A stretch of DNA of 20,494 nucleotides from CAISIP01 sp046594635 (GTDB taxonomy: Bacteria; Pseudomonadota; Gammaproteobacteria; Burkholderiales; Burkholderiaceae_C): NCBI GenBank assembly GCA_046594635.1, contig JBKJRR010000082.1, positions 1 through 20,494 on the forward strand, given 5' to 3'. A model generated the notes under the pieces. That model ran no database searches. It was not told the origin of the DNA and worked only from the letters and a program-made list of their open reading frames with translations. Positions 7,895 through 16,982 of the stretch are shown here, in pieces (position 1 is the stretch's first letter; each line of letters begins with the position of its first letter). The translations under genes were made by a program, and so were the position numbers.

Positions 7895-8830
7895 ATGAAC
7901 TTTCGCCAGCTGGATCTCAATCTGCTGCGGGTGCTGGCGGCAATTCATCGCTGCGGATCCGTAACGCGGGCCGGCAAGGCGCTGGCCTTGTCGCAACCGG
8001 CCACCAGCAACGCACTTGCTCGGCTGCGTTATCACTTTGATGATGAGCTTTTCGTCCGGGCGCCCTCTGGCTTGAAGCCGACGCGCCTGTGTGAGCAACT
8101 CGCGCCTGCGGTCTTGTCGCAGTTGCAGCAACTCGAAGCGCTGGTGTCCGGGCGCGAAACGTTCGTGCCGGCCGATAGTGATATGCACTGGCGGTTGTCG
8201 TTGTCGGACCTTGGGGAGATGTTATTTCTGCCCGGGTTGGCGGGCGCCTTGCGCAGTCAGGCCCCGGGATCCCATCTGTCGAATATTTCCGTGGCGGCGG
8301 ATCAGGTGGCCGCGGCACTGGAGGCGCGCGACATCGACCTGGCCATCGGTATCTTGCAGCCGCGGCACAAGGGCATCCGGACCGCCCTGTTGTTTCGCGA
8401 GCAATACGTCGCGATCTCTTCACAGGACTGGCGGCCGCCAACCGGTCGCAGTGGGGGCAACCTGACACTTGCCCAGTTGGCCCAGGCGTCGTTTGTGGTC
8501 GCCGCACCTACCGCCACGTTTCACGGCAGTGTCGAGAAGATGCTGGCGCGCATGAAGCTGGAGCACCGCATCGTGCTGCGAGCGCGCCACTTTGGCGCAT
8601 TGCCCGAGCTGGCGCTGAACACCGACTTGTTGTCCATCGTTCCGCAGATGTATGCACGCCAGTTGAGCCAGCGCTATGACTTCCGGGTTTGGGGTATTCC
8701 TGGCGCACCGTCGTACGAGGTGCGTCTGGTGTGGCACGGCAGCACCGATCACGACCCGGTGCACAAGTGGATGCGCGCACTGGTTCACGCGTTGTTCGGC
8801 CGCGCGTCGAACCCTTCACGGTCGGCTTGA
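7895..8830 (+). CDS. LysR-family transcriptional regulator (NodD/DntR-like), divergent from iorA
   Basis: The 311-residue product is a LysR-type regulator. Its N-terminal winged helix-turn-helix spans about residues 5-65 (LDLNLLRVLAAIHRCGSVTR, then ALSQPATSNALARLR), with the FDDELFVRAPSGLKPT wing typical of the NodD/NahR/DntR branch that senses aromatic or phenolic ligands. The C-terminal two-lobed effector domain runs from about 95 to 300. The ATG at 7895 begins exactly at the domain start. It is transcribed away from iorA and ends 80 bases from the convergent livF. By layout it most likely activates the iorAB-TRAP operon when an aromatic inducer is present. The family is clear, but the inducer and targets are inferred. 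Confidence 0.9.
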   Translation: MNFRQLDLNLLRVLAAIHRCGSVTRAGKALALSQPATSNALARLRYHFDDELFVRAPSGLKPTRLCEQLAPAVLSQLQQLEALVSGRETFVPADSDMHWRLSLSDLGEMLFLPGLAGALRSQAPGSHLSNISVAADQVAAALEARDIDLAIGILQPRHKGIRTALLFREQYVAISSQDWRPPTGRSGGNLTLAQLAQASFVVAAPTATFHGSVEKMLARMKLEHRIVLRARHFGALPELALNTDLLSIVPQMYARQLSQRYDFRVWGIPGAPSYEVRLVWHGSTDHDPVHKWMRALVHALFGRASNPSRSA

Positions 8831-8910
8831 GTTGCCAGAAATGCCCATTGCGGGGCCACCGAACGCCAGCTGAGCAGTCTCGGACGCTGCGCATCGTCGC
8901 GAGGTGCGGC

Positions 8911-9638
<728 letters not shown>

Positions 9639-9642
<4 letters not shown>

Positions 9643-10391
9643 TCGACAGCGCCCTCGCCCAGGTAGGCCGCCATCACCTCGGGGTCGCGCCGCACCTCGT
9701 TGGGTGGCCCACTGGCGATGATGCGTCCGCCCACCAGCACCGACACGCGGTCTGCCAGGCGGAACACCGCATCGACATCGTGTTCGATCAGCACCACGGT
9801 GATGCGCGCGCGCATGTCCTGGATCAATTGTTCCATGCGTACCGACTCGTCCGGTCCCATGCCGGCCATCGGTTCGTCCAGCAGCACCAGCTTTGGTCGG
9901 CTGGCCAGCGCCATGCCGACTTCGAGAGCCCGGCGCTCGCCGTGCGACAACTGGTCCACGCCGTGCCCGGCCTTGTCCTGCAGCCCGATATTCGCCAGCA
10001 AGGTGTTTGCGGCAGCGAACAGCGCCGTCTCTCGCGCCGCCGGGCGCCAGGCATTGAGGCTGCTGCCCGATACAGCCTGCACCGCCAGCGCCACGTTGTC
10101 GAGCACCGAAAAGCTCTTCAACAAGCGGGTGATCTGGAACGAACGCACCAAGCCGCGGCGCGCACGCTGGTGCGTGCTCAAGTTGCTGATGTCTTGGCCG
10201 TTGAAATGCACGGTGCCGCTGTCGCTGGCCAGTTGCCCGGTCAGCTGCGATACCAGCGTGGTCTTGCCCGCGCCGTTCGGTCCGATCAGCGCATGCACCT
10301 CGCCGGCGCGCACCTGCAGGGTGACATCATCGTTCGCCAGCAGGCCGCCAAAGTGCTTGCTCAAACCACGCACGTCGAGCAGCACGCTCAC
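9639..10391 (-). CDS. livG: Branched-chain-type ABC transporter ATPase, LivG
   Basis: This 250-residue ATPase is the LivG partner of livF. Key sites are Walker A GPNGAGKTT (37-45), signature LSHGE (148-152), Walker B LVLLDE (168-173) and switch His204 in LIEHD. After Walker B it reads PMAGMGPDES instead of the common PAAGLNPxET, a variant I associate with HAAT systems of environmental betaproteobacteria. The GTG at 10391 is taken as the start because it overlaps the livM stop (GTGA) and gives the usual length, beginning SVLLDVRGLSKHFGG. The longer open frame upstream lies inside livM and is rejected. Translation is probably coupled to livM and livF. Confidence 0.92.
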
Positions 10392-11347
10392 GGCTTGTCC
10401 ATCCGCGCAGCGAACAAACCCGCCAGCCCGCGACGCGCGAACAGCACCACTGCCAACAACACCCAACCGGTCCAGAATTCCCAATGCTGGGTGTAGGCCG
10501 ACAGCGTTTCCTGCAGAAGCAGCAGCGCCGCTGCACCGGCCAGGCCTCCCCAGACACTGGCCACACCGCCCAGGATGACCATCACCATCAAGGTGCCGGA
10601 CTGCGTCCAGTGCAACAGGTTCGGATTGACATAACCTGTGAGATTGACATACAGCGCGCCGGCGATGCCGCCGCAGGCGCCGGCGATCACAAAGACGATC
10701 AGCTTGTAGCGATATGTCGGAAAGCCCAGCGCTTCGGCGCGTACGTCGTCGTCGCGCAGCGCCTGCACTGCGCGGCCGAATCGCGACGGCACGAAGCGCG
10801 CCAGCGCCAGCATGGCCAGCACCAGTGCCGTCAGCGCGACGTAGTAGAAGACCTGGTCGTTTTTCAGGTCCAGGCCGAAGCCTTCGAAGCCGAACTGCGA
10901 ACGGGTGCGGATGTTCAGGCCCTCATCGCCGCCATAGGCCTTGATCGAGTTCGCCAGGTAGAACAACATCTGTGCGAAAGCCAGCGTGATCATGATGAAG
11001 TACACGCCGCGCGTGCGCAGCGAGATAGCGCCGATCACCAACGCCACCAGCGCGCTGATCCCTACCGTGGCCAGCAGATGCACACCGCCGGAGGGCACGC
11101 CCTCGCTGATCAGGATGGCGGTGACGTAAGCGCCGAGCCCGACAAAGGCGGCATGGCCGAAGGACACCAGCCCGCCATAACCCAACACCAGGTTCAGGCT
11201 GGTGGCAGCGATGGCGTACACCAGCACTCGGCTGGCCAAGCTGAGGTAGTAGTCCATGCCCATCCATTGCAAGGCCCAGGGCAAGGCGATGGCGCAGATC
11301 AGCAGCAACAAGGCCGCGGCGCGGCGCTGTTGGGCATAGCGGCCCAT
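10388..11347 (-). CDS. livM: Branched-chain-type ABC transporter permease, LivM
   Basis: This 319-residue inner-membrane permease belongs to the LivM family. It has eight or more hydrophobic segments and the conserved motifs LNLVLGYGGLVSFGHAAFVG (about 51-70), RTRGVYFIMITLAFAQM and the cytoplasmic SRFGRAVQALRDDDVRAEALG loop that contacts the ATPase. The ATG at 11347 overlaps the livH stop (TGATG), which sets the start; the open frame extending further upstream is within livH. The segment TLMVMVILGGVASVWGGLAG near residue 265 matches the LivM C-terminal region. It forms the transport channel with LivH. Confidence 0.92.
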   Translation of the reverse strand: MGRYAQQRRAAALLLLICAIALPWALQWMGMDYYLSLASRVLVYAIAATSLNLVLGYGGLVSFGHAAFVGLGAYVTAILISEGVPSGGVHLLATVGISALVALVIGAISLRTRGVYFIMITLAFAQMLFYLANSIKAYGGDEGLNIRTRSQFGFEGFGLDLKNDQVFYYVALTALVLAMLALARFVPSRFGRAVQALRDDDVRAEALGFPTYRYKLIVFVIAGACGGIAGALYVNLTGYVNPNLLHWTQSGTLMVMVILGGVASVWGGLAGAAALLLLQETLSAYTQHWEFWTGWVLLAVVLFARRGLAGLFAARMDKP

Positions 11348-12264
11348 CAGGCGCGAACAGGGAACAGGCCCTGCGGTTTGAGCGCCAGCACCGCCGCCAT
11401 GAAAACGTAGACCGCGATCGAGGCAATGGCCGGCCCCGCCGCGCTGGCCCATTGCGGTGGCAACACTTCGCGCAGCGCGTGCTGCAGCAGGCTTCGCCCG
11501 AGCGTGTCGATGCAGCCGACCAGGATCGCACCGATCAGAGCGCCGCGAATCGAGCCAATGCCACCGATAACCACCACCACGAAGGCCAGGATCAGGATGT
11601 TCTCGCCCATGCCCACCTGCACCGCCAGCAAAGGGCCAAGCAATGCGCCGGCCACAGCGCACAGCGCCGCACCGATGCCGAACACCAGCGTGAACAGGCG
11701 CTGGATGTTCACGCCCATGGCGATGCTCATCTCGCGGTTCGAGGCGCCGGCGCGCACAAGCGCTCCCAGGCGCGTCTTTTGCACCAGCAGGTACATCAGC
11801 AGCGCCAGCAGCAGCCCGACCCCCAGGATCAGCAGACGGTAGGCCGGGTAGTGAAGACTGGGCAGCAACTCCACCGAACCGGCCAGCGCCTGCGGCGCCG
11901 ACAGTGGCAGGTCGTTGCCGAAGATCATCTTCACGCCGTCGTTCAGGATCAGGATCAGCGCGAAGGTGGCCAGCACCTGCGACAGGTGGTCACGCACGTA
12001 CAGCGAGCGAAGCAGGCCATACTCAAGTGCCATGCCGAACAGCCCGGTCAAGATCACTGCGCCGATGACGCCGAGTACGAAGGATCCGCTCAGTGCCACC
12101 AGCCAGGCCGCCAGGAACGCGCCCACCATATAAAGCGAACCGTGCGCCAGGTTGATCATGTCCATGACGCCGAAGACCAGCGTCAATCCGGCCGCCAACA
12201 GGAACAACATCAGGCCGAACTGCAGCCCGTTCAGAAGCTGCTCGATAACGAGAAGGCCTGTCAT
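11347..12264 (-). CDS. livH: Branched-chain-type ABC transporter permease, LivH
   Basis: This 305-residue permease of the LivH family forms the channel with LivM. It is highly hydrophobic, with about eight membrane segments. It shows the family landmarks FGVMDMINLAHGSLYMVGAF (about 31-50), the TRLGALVRAGASNREMSIAMG coupling loop and the GGIGSIRGALIGAILVG C-terminal stretch. Length is typical (290-310). The ATG at 12264 lies 16 bases after the binding-protein stop codon. All four transport subunits and the binding protein are present and intact, so the system looks functional. Confidence 0.93.
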   Translation of the reverse strand: MTGLLVIEQLLNGLQFGLMLFLLAAGLTLVFGVMDMINLAHGSLYMVGAFLAAWLVALSGSFVLGVIGAVILTGLFGMALEYGLLRSLYVRDHLSQVLATFALILILNDGVKMIFGNDLPLSAPQALAGSVELLPSLHYPAYRLLILGVGLLLALLMYLLVQKTRLGALVRAGASNREMSIAMGVNIQRLFTLVFGIGAALCAVAGALLGPLLAVQVGMGENILILAFVVVVIGGIGSIRGALIGAILVGCIDTLGRSLLQHALREVLPPQWASAAGPAIASIAVYVFMAAVLALKPQGLFPVRA

Positions 12265-12280
12265 GCGGAGCCGTGTGTTC

Positions 12281-13477
12281 TTAATTCTTCATCTTGCAGT
12301 CCTGCACGTAGGCGTCGCCTCGATCGCGCAGGATGGGTTGGTCAAAGGATTTGTTGATCAGCCCGCCGCCCTTCGGGTTGTTGCCGACCACGCGCACATA
12401 GTAGTTCTGGATCGGGTACTGGTTGGTGTTGAACTTGAAGGGGCCGCGCACCGAGTCGAATCGTGCGGCCTTCAGCGCCTTGCGCAGCGCCTCGGGGTTA
12501 TTCAGATTGCCTTTGACGTCGCGAACGCCAGCGTTGATCAGCTGCGCCGCGTCGTAGCCCTGCGAAGCGTACAGCGTCGGGATGCGACCGTACTCCTTCT
12601 GGAATTCGGTCATGAACTTCTGATTGGCGGCGTTGGAGAAGTCCGGCGACCAGTGCGCGGTATTGAACAGGCCCGCCATCGACTCCCCCACTGGCTTGAT
12701 GACGTCCTGGTCGGCACTGAAGCCCGGCAGCAGCAACGTGGTTTCCTTGCCCAGGCCGGCACCCACGTACTGCTTGATGAAGTTGATGCCCATGCCGCCC
12801 GGCAGGAAGATATACACCGCCTGCGGCTTGGCGGCGCGGATCTCCGCCAGCTCGGCCGCATAGTCCAGCTGGCCAAGTTTGGTGTAGTTCTCGCCCACCA
12901 CCTGGCCCTTGAACATGCGTTTGAAGCCGGCCAGCGAGTCCTTGCCGGCCTGGTAGTTCGGCGCCACCAGGTACACGCTTTTCAGGTCGCGCTGATTGGC
13001 GAGTTGTCCGGCCGCCTCGTGGTAGGCGTCGTTCGGCCACGACACTGCGAAGAATAGAGGATTGCAGTCCTTCCCGGCAATTGACGACGGGGCGGCGTTC
13101 GGGCTGATGTAGATGACGTTGTTGTCCAGCGCTTCGGGCAGCGCGGCCAGCATGATGTTGGAGAACACCACGCCGGTCATGAAATCGACCTTGTCGCGCT
13201 TGATGTGCTTTTCGAACAACTGCTTGGCCACATCCGGCTTGAACTGGTCGTCACTGACCAGCACCTCGGCCGGCAGGCCGCCGAGCTTGCCGCCGTTGAG
13301 TTTCACCGCCAGCAGGAAGCCGTCGCGAATGTCGACACCCAGGGCTGAGGACGGGCCGGATAAGGTGCTGACAAAGCCGACCTTGACTTTGTCGGCCGCG
13401 TCGGCCAGCGGCGCGCCCATCAGCAGGCAGGCAGCGACAGCCAGCGACAACGGCTTGGAACGGTTCGGCTTGAGCAT
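12281..13477 (-). CDS. Periplasmic ligand-binding protein of the Liv-type ABC importer
   Basis: This 398-residue protein is a type I periplasmic binding protein of the Leu/Ile/Val family (Peripla_BP_6-like). A Sec signal peptide covers about residues 1-27 (SLAVAACLLMGAPLADA) with no lipobox cysteine, so it should be soluble in the periplasm. The mature protein opens KVKVGFVSTLSGPSSALGVD, the usual first strand and ligand loop, followed by the FLLAVKLNGGKLGG helix. The ATG at 13477 is preferred because AAGGA lies 8 bases upstream; the ATG at 13483 is too close to that site. The gene sits between the dioxygenase beta subunit (90 bases upstream) and livH. This suggests that its ligand is the dioxygenase substrate or a precursor; homologues bind aromatic acids as well as amino acids. 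Confidence 0.9.
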   Translation of the reverse strand: MLKPNRSKPLSLAVAACLLMGAPLADAADKVKVGFVSTLSGPSSALGVDIRDGFLLAVKLNGGKLGGLPAEVLVSDDQFKPDVAKQLFEKHIKRDKVDFMTGVVFSNIMLAALPEALDNNVIYISPNAAPSSIAGKDCNPLFFAVSWPNDAYHEAAGQLANQRDLKSVYLVAPNYQAGKDSLAGFKRMFKGQVVGENYTKLGQLDYAAELAEIRAAKPQAVYIFLPGGMGINFIKQYVGAGLGKETTLLLPGFSADQDVIKPVGESMAGLFNTAHWSPDFSNAANQKFMTEFQKEYGRIPTLYASQGYDAAQLINAGVRDVKGNLNNPEALRKALKAARFDSVRGPFKFNTNQYPIQNYYVRVVGNNPKGGGLINKSFDQPILRDRGDAYVQDCKMKN

Positions 13478-13567
13478 GATCATCTTCCTTTCGTGGTGAT
13501 TTCGATCGGTTCCCGCACGCCAGCGCAAACGCCGGAATGCAAGAACTGTGCGCGCGATTGTGCCGTA

Positions 13568-14233
13568 TCAGACCCAGATCTGGAGCACGTAATCGAAGGG
13601 CGCCTGGCCATTGAACAGGTCGACGCGCTGCAATCGGATGCGCAGCGCACCCGAGGCCTCGCGCACCAGGCTGTGGCGGTAGCTGCCTCCGAAGTGGCGC
13701 ACCGAATCGCGGCGCAGCTCCATCATGTGGAAGCGCGAGCGCACCTGCACGGTCTGGCTGTCGGCGGCTTCGATGGCGACATGGCTGACCAGGTGGTTCG
13801 TCTCCCACATTGGCGCTTGCGACCAGGCGTTGGGATGCGTGACACGGCCCATGCGTATCTCCATCATCAGCTTGTCCTCGGCAAAGATCGACGGCGAGCC
13901 TTGCCAGTCGGTCTGCTCGGGCTGCACCGGCATCCAGTACACCCCCTGAACGTCGAACAGGTCCATCCAGGCCTGCCACTGCTTGGCGTCCAGCAGCTCG
14001 GCCTGACGATACAACAACTGCTCAACCTCCTGTTGCAATTCGTAGCCCACCTTCAGCGCTGGCGCCAGCACATGCGCGCCTTCGCCTGGTCGTGCACGTG
14101 GCGAGTGGTCTGGTTCGATGCGTTGCGCGCCGGTACGGGTGTCGTCGGCCCGGGTGGCTTCGATCACCACGTCTTGGCCGAGCAGGTTTTCGAAGTCTGG
14201 TCCCGCGCTCGGGATGGTGGCGTCCTTGCTCAT
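13568..14233 (-). CDS. Aromatic ring-hydroxylating dioxygenase beta subunit
   Basis: This 221-residue protein is the small (beta) subunit of a Rieske non-haem iron dioxygenase, a structural partner with a SnoaL/cystatin-like fold and no metal centre. The conserved core starts near residue 62 (LQQEVEQLLYRQAELLDAKQ), with WMDLFDVQGVYWMPV at about 88-102, the RMGRVTHPNAWSQAP segment near 127 and a C-terminal RLQRVDLFNGQAPFDYVLQI tail. About 55 residues precede the core; that is longer than in many homologues (160-190 total) and the extra stretch is polar and low in structure. No later ATG or GTG suits the core, and the ATG at 14233 lies 16 bases after the alpha stop, so the long form is taken. 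It forms the oxygenase with the alpha subunit. Confidence 0.9.
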   Translation of the reverse strand: MSKDATIPSAGPDFENLLGQDVVIEATRADDTRTGAQRIEPDHSPRARPGEGAHVLAPALKVGYELQQEVEQLLYRQAELLDAKQWQAWMDLFDVQGVYWMPVQPEQTDWQGSPSIFAEDKLMMEIRMGRVTHPNAWSQAPMWETNHLVSHVAIEAADSQTVQVRSRFHMMELRRDSVRHFGGSYRHSLVREASGALRIRLQRVDLFNGQAPFDYVLQIWV

Positions 14234-14249
14234 GGTCAGGCTCCCGCGA

Positions 14250-15542
14250 TCATTCGGCTTGCATGTAGGTGGACCAGGCGCTGAATTGATTGCGCATCAC
14301 CGCTTCCGACGTGCCGTGGTTCGAGTAGGTAACGCCGCCTTCGACACGGTCGTCGCCGAAATGGCGGTGGAAGCTGACCCAGTCACCGCCGTTGGATTGC
14401 AGGCCCCACTGGCCCTTGGTCCAGTTCTCGAGGTCGTCGGCGTTGATCATCGTCGCCGGCGAATTCACCAGGTTGTAGTACCACAGGCTACGTCTGTAGA
14501 TAGCCTCGGGGGCACCCTTCAGGCGGAAGTGCCAGATTTCCGACAAGGTCTTGTCGGGCCCCACTGGCCGCAAGCAGCGTAGCTGTTGCAGCGGCGACTG
14601 CACCGACAGGTAGGGGTATACCAGCACGTGGTGGATGCTGCGAGACAGGTATTCCTCGGCCTTTTCCGCGCCGTAGGCCGTCTTCAGCAGCGCCTCGTGT
14701 TCCAGGGTGTCCGGGTCGCGTGGTCGCAGACCCATATAGGCCTTCAGGATGCCGTGGCCGTGCGGGAAGTTGATGGTCTGCACCGCATCCCACTGTTCGA
14801 AGCTGGAGGCAAAGGTCGACAGGTAGTGGTAGTACAGCGGAGCTGAGCCCTGTTCGGCCTTCAAGCGCTTTTCTACCCGACCGGCGGAAATGCCGGTGGA
14901 CTGGTGCGTCACCGAGGGGTGCAGTGAGTCGAGCTGGTTCTCCATGAAGAACTTCCAGTTGGAGTGCTGCATCACGCGGTGGCAGATCGGCACCACCTCG
15001 ACCTCGCCCACCGGTGAGCGATCGCACATGTCGTCGAATGCGATGCGTGCCTCGCCGAGAAACTCCTTCAGGTCCGGGCCCTCGGCACACAAGCTGACGA
15101 AGACAAAACCGCGGTAGCTGTCAACACGGGCTGCGCGCTTCATGCTGCAGTCCGGGTTGTCGCGGTTCATGCGTGTACCTTCGTAGCCGTTTGCCAGCGG
15201 AATGGCGCGCACTTTGCCGTCGAGATGGAAACTCCAGGCGTGGTACGAGCATACAAAGGCGCTGCCGGTGTTGCCCTTCTGATTGCCCACCAACTGCACG
15301 CCGCGGTGCGGGCAACGGTTGTACAGCACCTGCACGCTGCCGTCCCTCTGCCGCACCATGATCATGGGTTGGCGGCCAATGGTCACCGCGTAGTAGTCGC
15401 CCGGCTTCGGCACCTGCGACTCATGACCGCAGTAGACCCAGGTGCGTTCCCAGATTTTTTCCATCTCCATGTCGAAAATCTGCTGGTCGGTGTAGACCGT
15501 CTTGTGAACCCGATCGGGTTCGACCAACGCGCTGGTGTTCAT
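14250..15542 (-). CDS. Rieske ring-hydroxylating dioxygenase alpha subunit
   Basis: This 430-residue catalytic subunit hydroxylates an aromatic ring using O2. The Rieske [2Fe-2S] ligands are C77 and H79 (CPHRG) with C98 and H101 (CSYHAW). The mononuclear iron site is D205, H208 and H213 in NQLDSLHPSVTH, with the third-carboxylate region NADDLEN at 367-373. All ligands are present, so it should be active. Length is typical (420-460). The ATG at 15542 has GGA 8 bases upstream; an ATG three codons earlier is possible. It heads the operon and is divergent from a LysR gene 101 bases away. It resembles the benzoate/anthranilate/terephthalate-type alpha subunits in general layout, but its substrate cannot be assigned. 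No reductase or ferredoxin gene is adjacent. Confidence 0.92.
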   Translation of the reverse strand: MNTSALVEPDRVHKTVYTDQQIFDMEMEKIWERTWVYCGHESQVPKPGDYYAVTIGRQPMIMVRQRDGSVQVLYNRCPHRGVQLVGNQKGNTGSAFVCSYHAWSFHLDGKVRAIPLANGYEGTRMNRDNPDCSMKRAARVDSYRGFVFVSLCAEGPDLKEFLGEARIAFDDMCDRSPVGEVEVVPICHRVMQHSNWKFFMENQLDSLHPSVTHQSTGISAGRVEKRLKAEQGSAPLYYHYLSTFASSFEQWDAVQTINFPHGHGILKAYMGLRPRDPDTLEHEALLKTAYGAEKAEEYLSRSIHHVLVYPYLSVQSPLQQLRCLRPVGPDKTLSEIWHFRLKGAPEAIYRRSLWYYNLVNSPATMINADDLENWTKGQWGLQSNGGDWVSFHRHFGDDRVEGGVTYSNHGTSEAVMRNQFSAWSTYMQAE

Positions 15543-15643
15543 GGAGTGCATCCGTGCTCGAAGTGGGTGGCAGTGCAAAGATTCTATGGCACGGTATTGG
15601 AATCCGGTATCAACTGAAACAGTGCTTGCCATACACTGAGACG
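15543..15643. promoter_or_regulatory. Divergent dioxygenase / lysR control region
   Basis: This 101-base gap separates the dioxygenase operon from its LysR gene. A perfect inverted repeat, CAGTG-N9-CACTG, lies at 15620-15638 and contains a T-N11-A LysR core. It ends 5 bases before the regulator's start codon, so binding would also repress the regulator, as in classical autoregulated LysR pairs. Two GGTAT direct repeats lie just beyond it (about 15592-15611). Binding is inferred. Confidence 0.5.
15620..15638. promoter_or_regulatory. Candidate LysR box CAGTG-N9-CACTG
   Basis: Two perfect 5-base arms are separated by 9 bases, with an internal T-N11-A. This is the size and symmetry of LysR-type recognition sites and it lies between divergent genes. 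It is the most convincing operator candidate in the window. Confidence 0.45.
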
Positions 15644-16564
15644 ATGCCCAATCCACTCGACCTGCGCCGCCTGCGCTATCTGGCGGCGGTGCTCAGCGAA
15701 GGCAGCATCAGCGCCGCCGCGGCACGCCTGGGCTTGTCGCAGCCGGCACTCAGCGCCAGCATCAAGACGCTCGAAGCCGACCTGGGCGTGCAGCTGCTGC
15801 GGCGCCACAATCAGGGTATCGAGGCCACGCCGACCGCCGCGCTGCTGGTCAGCCACGGCCGCCACATCGACCAGCAGCTGGACGTGGCGTTGGATGCGGT
15901 GGCCACGCTGAATGCACGCGATGCCAGCGGTTTTTCCATCGGCTGCGGTCCTTCGGAAGCCAGCCGACTGCTGCCTCTGGCGCTGAACCGTTGGCGCGCG
16001 GTGGTGCCCGGTGCGCGACTGTTCGTCGAGTACGGATTGAACGAGGCGCTGATGCCGATGGTGCGGCGCGGCGAGGTGGCTTTTGCACTGTCGTCCATTC
16101 CGCGCAGCGCGGCCCATCCAGAACTGCAGCACGAGCCACTGCATGTCGACACCGCGGTGATCGTCGCGCGGGTCGGCCACCCGCTGGCAAAGCGGCGTTC
16201 GCTCAGCGCCAAGGACCTGGCGGCCTACCCCTGGGTGCTGGCGCGGCGCTGGGAGCTGGAGCGCAAGGCGCTGGACGAACTCTTTGCCCAGTCCGGCCTC
16301 AAGCCGATCCAGGCGCAGGTGGAAACCACCTCGGCTGTGTTGATGAAGTCACTGCTGCTGCACAGCGACTTCCTGACCTTCGTGCCGCACGAGATGGTGT
16401 TCTGGGAGGAGGGCGCCAACCTGCTGCGTCCGCTGAAGGGCGTGGGCTCCATGTGGCAGCGACATGTGGGTATCACCACGCGGCGCGATGCGACACTGCC
16501 GCCGCAGGCTCAGCGGTTGGTGCAGATGCTGCGCGAGACAGCGCAGAAATTCAGTCGCCGCTAG
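15644..16564 (+). CDS. LysR-family transcriptional regulator, divergent from the dioxygenase operon
   Basis: The 306-residue product is a second LysR-type regulator, from a different branch than the one at 7895. The helix-turn-helix covers about residues 5-62 (LDLRRLRYLAAVLSEGSISA, then LGLSQPALSASIKTLEADLG). The effector domain (about 95-295) includes FSIGCGPSEASRLLPLALNR and the AKDLAAYPWVLARR segment. The ATG at 15644 starts the recognisable domain; an in-frame upstream ATG would add 30 residues of non-family sequence from the control region and is rejected. By position it controls the dioxygenase-Liv operon. Length is normal (about 300). The inducer is unknown. Confidence 0.9.
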   Translation: MPNPLDLRRLRYLAAVLSEGSISAAAARLGLSQPALSASIKTLEADLGVQLLRRHNQGIEATPTAALLVSHGRHIDQQLDVALDAVATLNARDASGFSIGCGPSEASRLLPLALNRWRAVVPGARLFVEYGLNEALMPMVRRGEVAFALSSIPRSAAHPELQHEPLHVDTAVIVARVGHPLAKRRSLSAKDLAAYPWVLARRWELERKALDELFAQSGLKPIQAQVETTSAVLMKSLLLHSDFLTFVPHEMVFWEEGANLLRPLKGVGSMWQRHVGITTRRDATLPPQAQRLVQMLRETAQKFSRR

Positions 16565-16690
16565 ACTGGGGTCGCGCGGTACCGGGCGATGCCGCTGTCA
16601 TCGATCGCGCGTGTGACCTCGCCGCGGTGCATCAAGTGGTTCAGTCAGGCCAGGCCCGGGCCACCCGCGCCGCGTTTACGCCTTCACCTG

Positions 16691-16900
16691 CGGATATTCG
16701 GCTCCAGTTGACGCCGGCACCCATTTCATAAACTGAAGTTGTACCCGATCGTCGGCGGCGCATGGTCGGAAAACTTCTCGTCCTTGTAGATCGACGCGGT
16801 CCGGGCCAGCTACGCCAGGCCCTCGGTCGCCAGGTGGTAGATGATTGTGCGAAAAACCCACAATTCAACATGAAGATCCCGGTTGCCGTGGCTGGCCGAT
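16691..16900. repeat. Right copy of the diverged direct repeat flanking the island
   Basis: Partner of the repeat at 311-520, in the same orientation and aligned without gaps over 16691-16860 (about 81% identity by hand count). Similarity ends near 16900 on one side and fades below 16691 on the other. Homologous recombination between copies this diverged would be inefficient, so the arrangement is probably old. Confidence 0.8.
16726..16900 (-). pseudogene. xthA: Exodeoxyribonuclease III (xthA) 3'-end remnant, right copy
   Basis: On the minus strand this segment reads IIYHLATEGLA, then a TAG stop, then LARTASIYKDEKFSDHAPP and GYNFSL before the TGA at 16726-16728. It is the C-terminal region of exodeoxyribonuclease III, including the active-site SDHAP motif. 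It is disabled by the in-frame TAG and by loss of about 80% of the gene. The damage differs from that in the left copy, so the two have decayed independently since duplication or insertion. Read upstream, HGNRDL and nearby residues still resemble the NRGxA segment of the enzyme, so identification is fairly secure. Confidence 0.75.
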
Positions 16901-16948
16901 CAGCGTCGCTTGTATGTTTGCCGCCACGAGCAGGCGACGAGGGCGACT

Positions 16949-16982
16949 TGAACGACTCTTCATGGCAGGAAGCAGTCGTTCA
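16949..16982. repeat. REP-like palindromic hairpin
   Basis: TGAACGACT at 16949-16957 pairs perfectly with AGTCGTTCA at 16974-16982. CTTC and GAAG extend the stem past a single bulged base, leaving a 7-base loop. No T-run follows, so it is not an obvious terminator. It resembles dispersed intergenic palindromes of proteobacteria, but only one copy is present here. Confidence 0.5.

Noticed and set aside
10392..10484. Upstream extension of LivG
   Set aside because: It overlaps livM coding sequence and adds residues absent from the family; the GTG at 10391 gives the usual length.
16562..16645. Minus-strand piece reading LNHLMHRGEVTRAIDD that ends in a stop overlapping the LysR stop codon
   Set aside because: It resembles the end of a small DNA-binding protein, but it is only about 27 codons, has a stop just upstream and has no supporting context.
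16949..16982. Hairpin considered as an integron attC site or a terminator
   Set aside because: It lacks the conserved GTTRRRY and RYYYAAC ends of attC and has no T-run after the stem.
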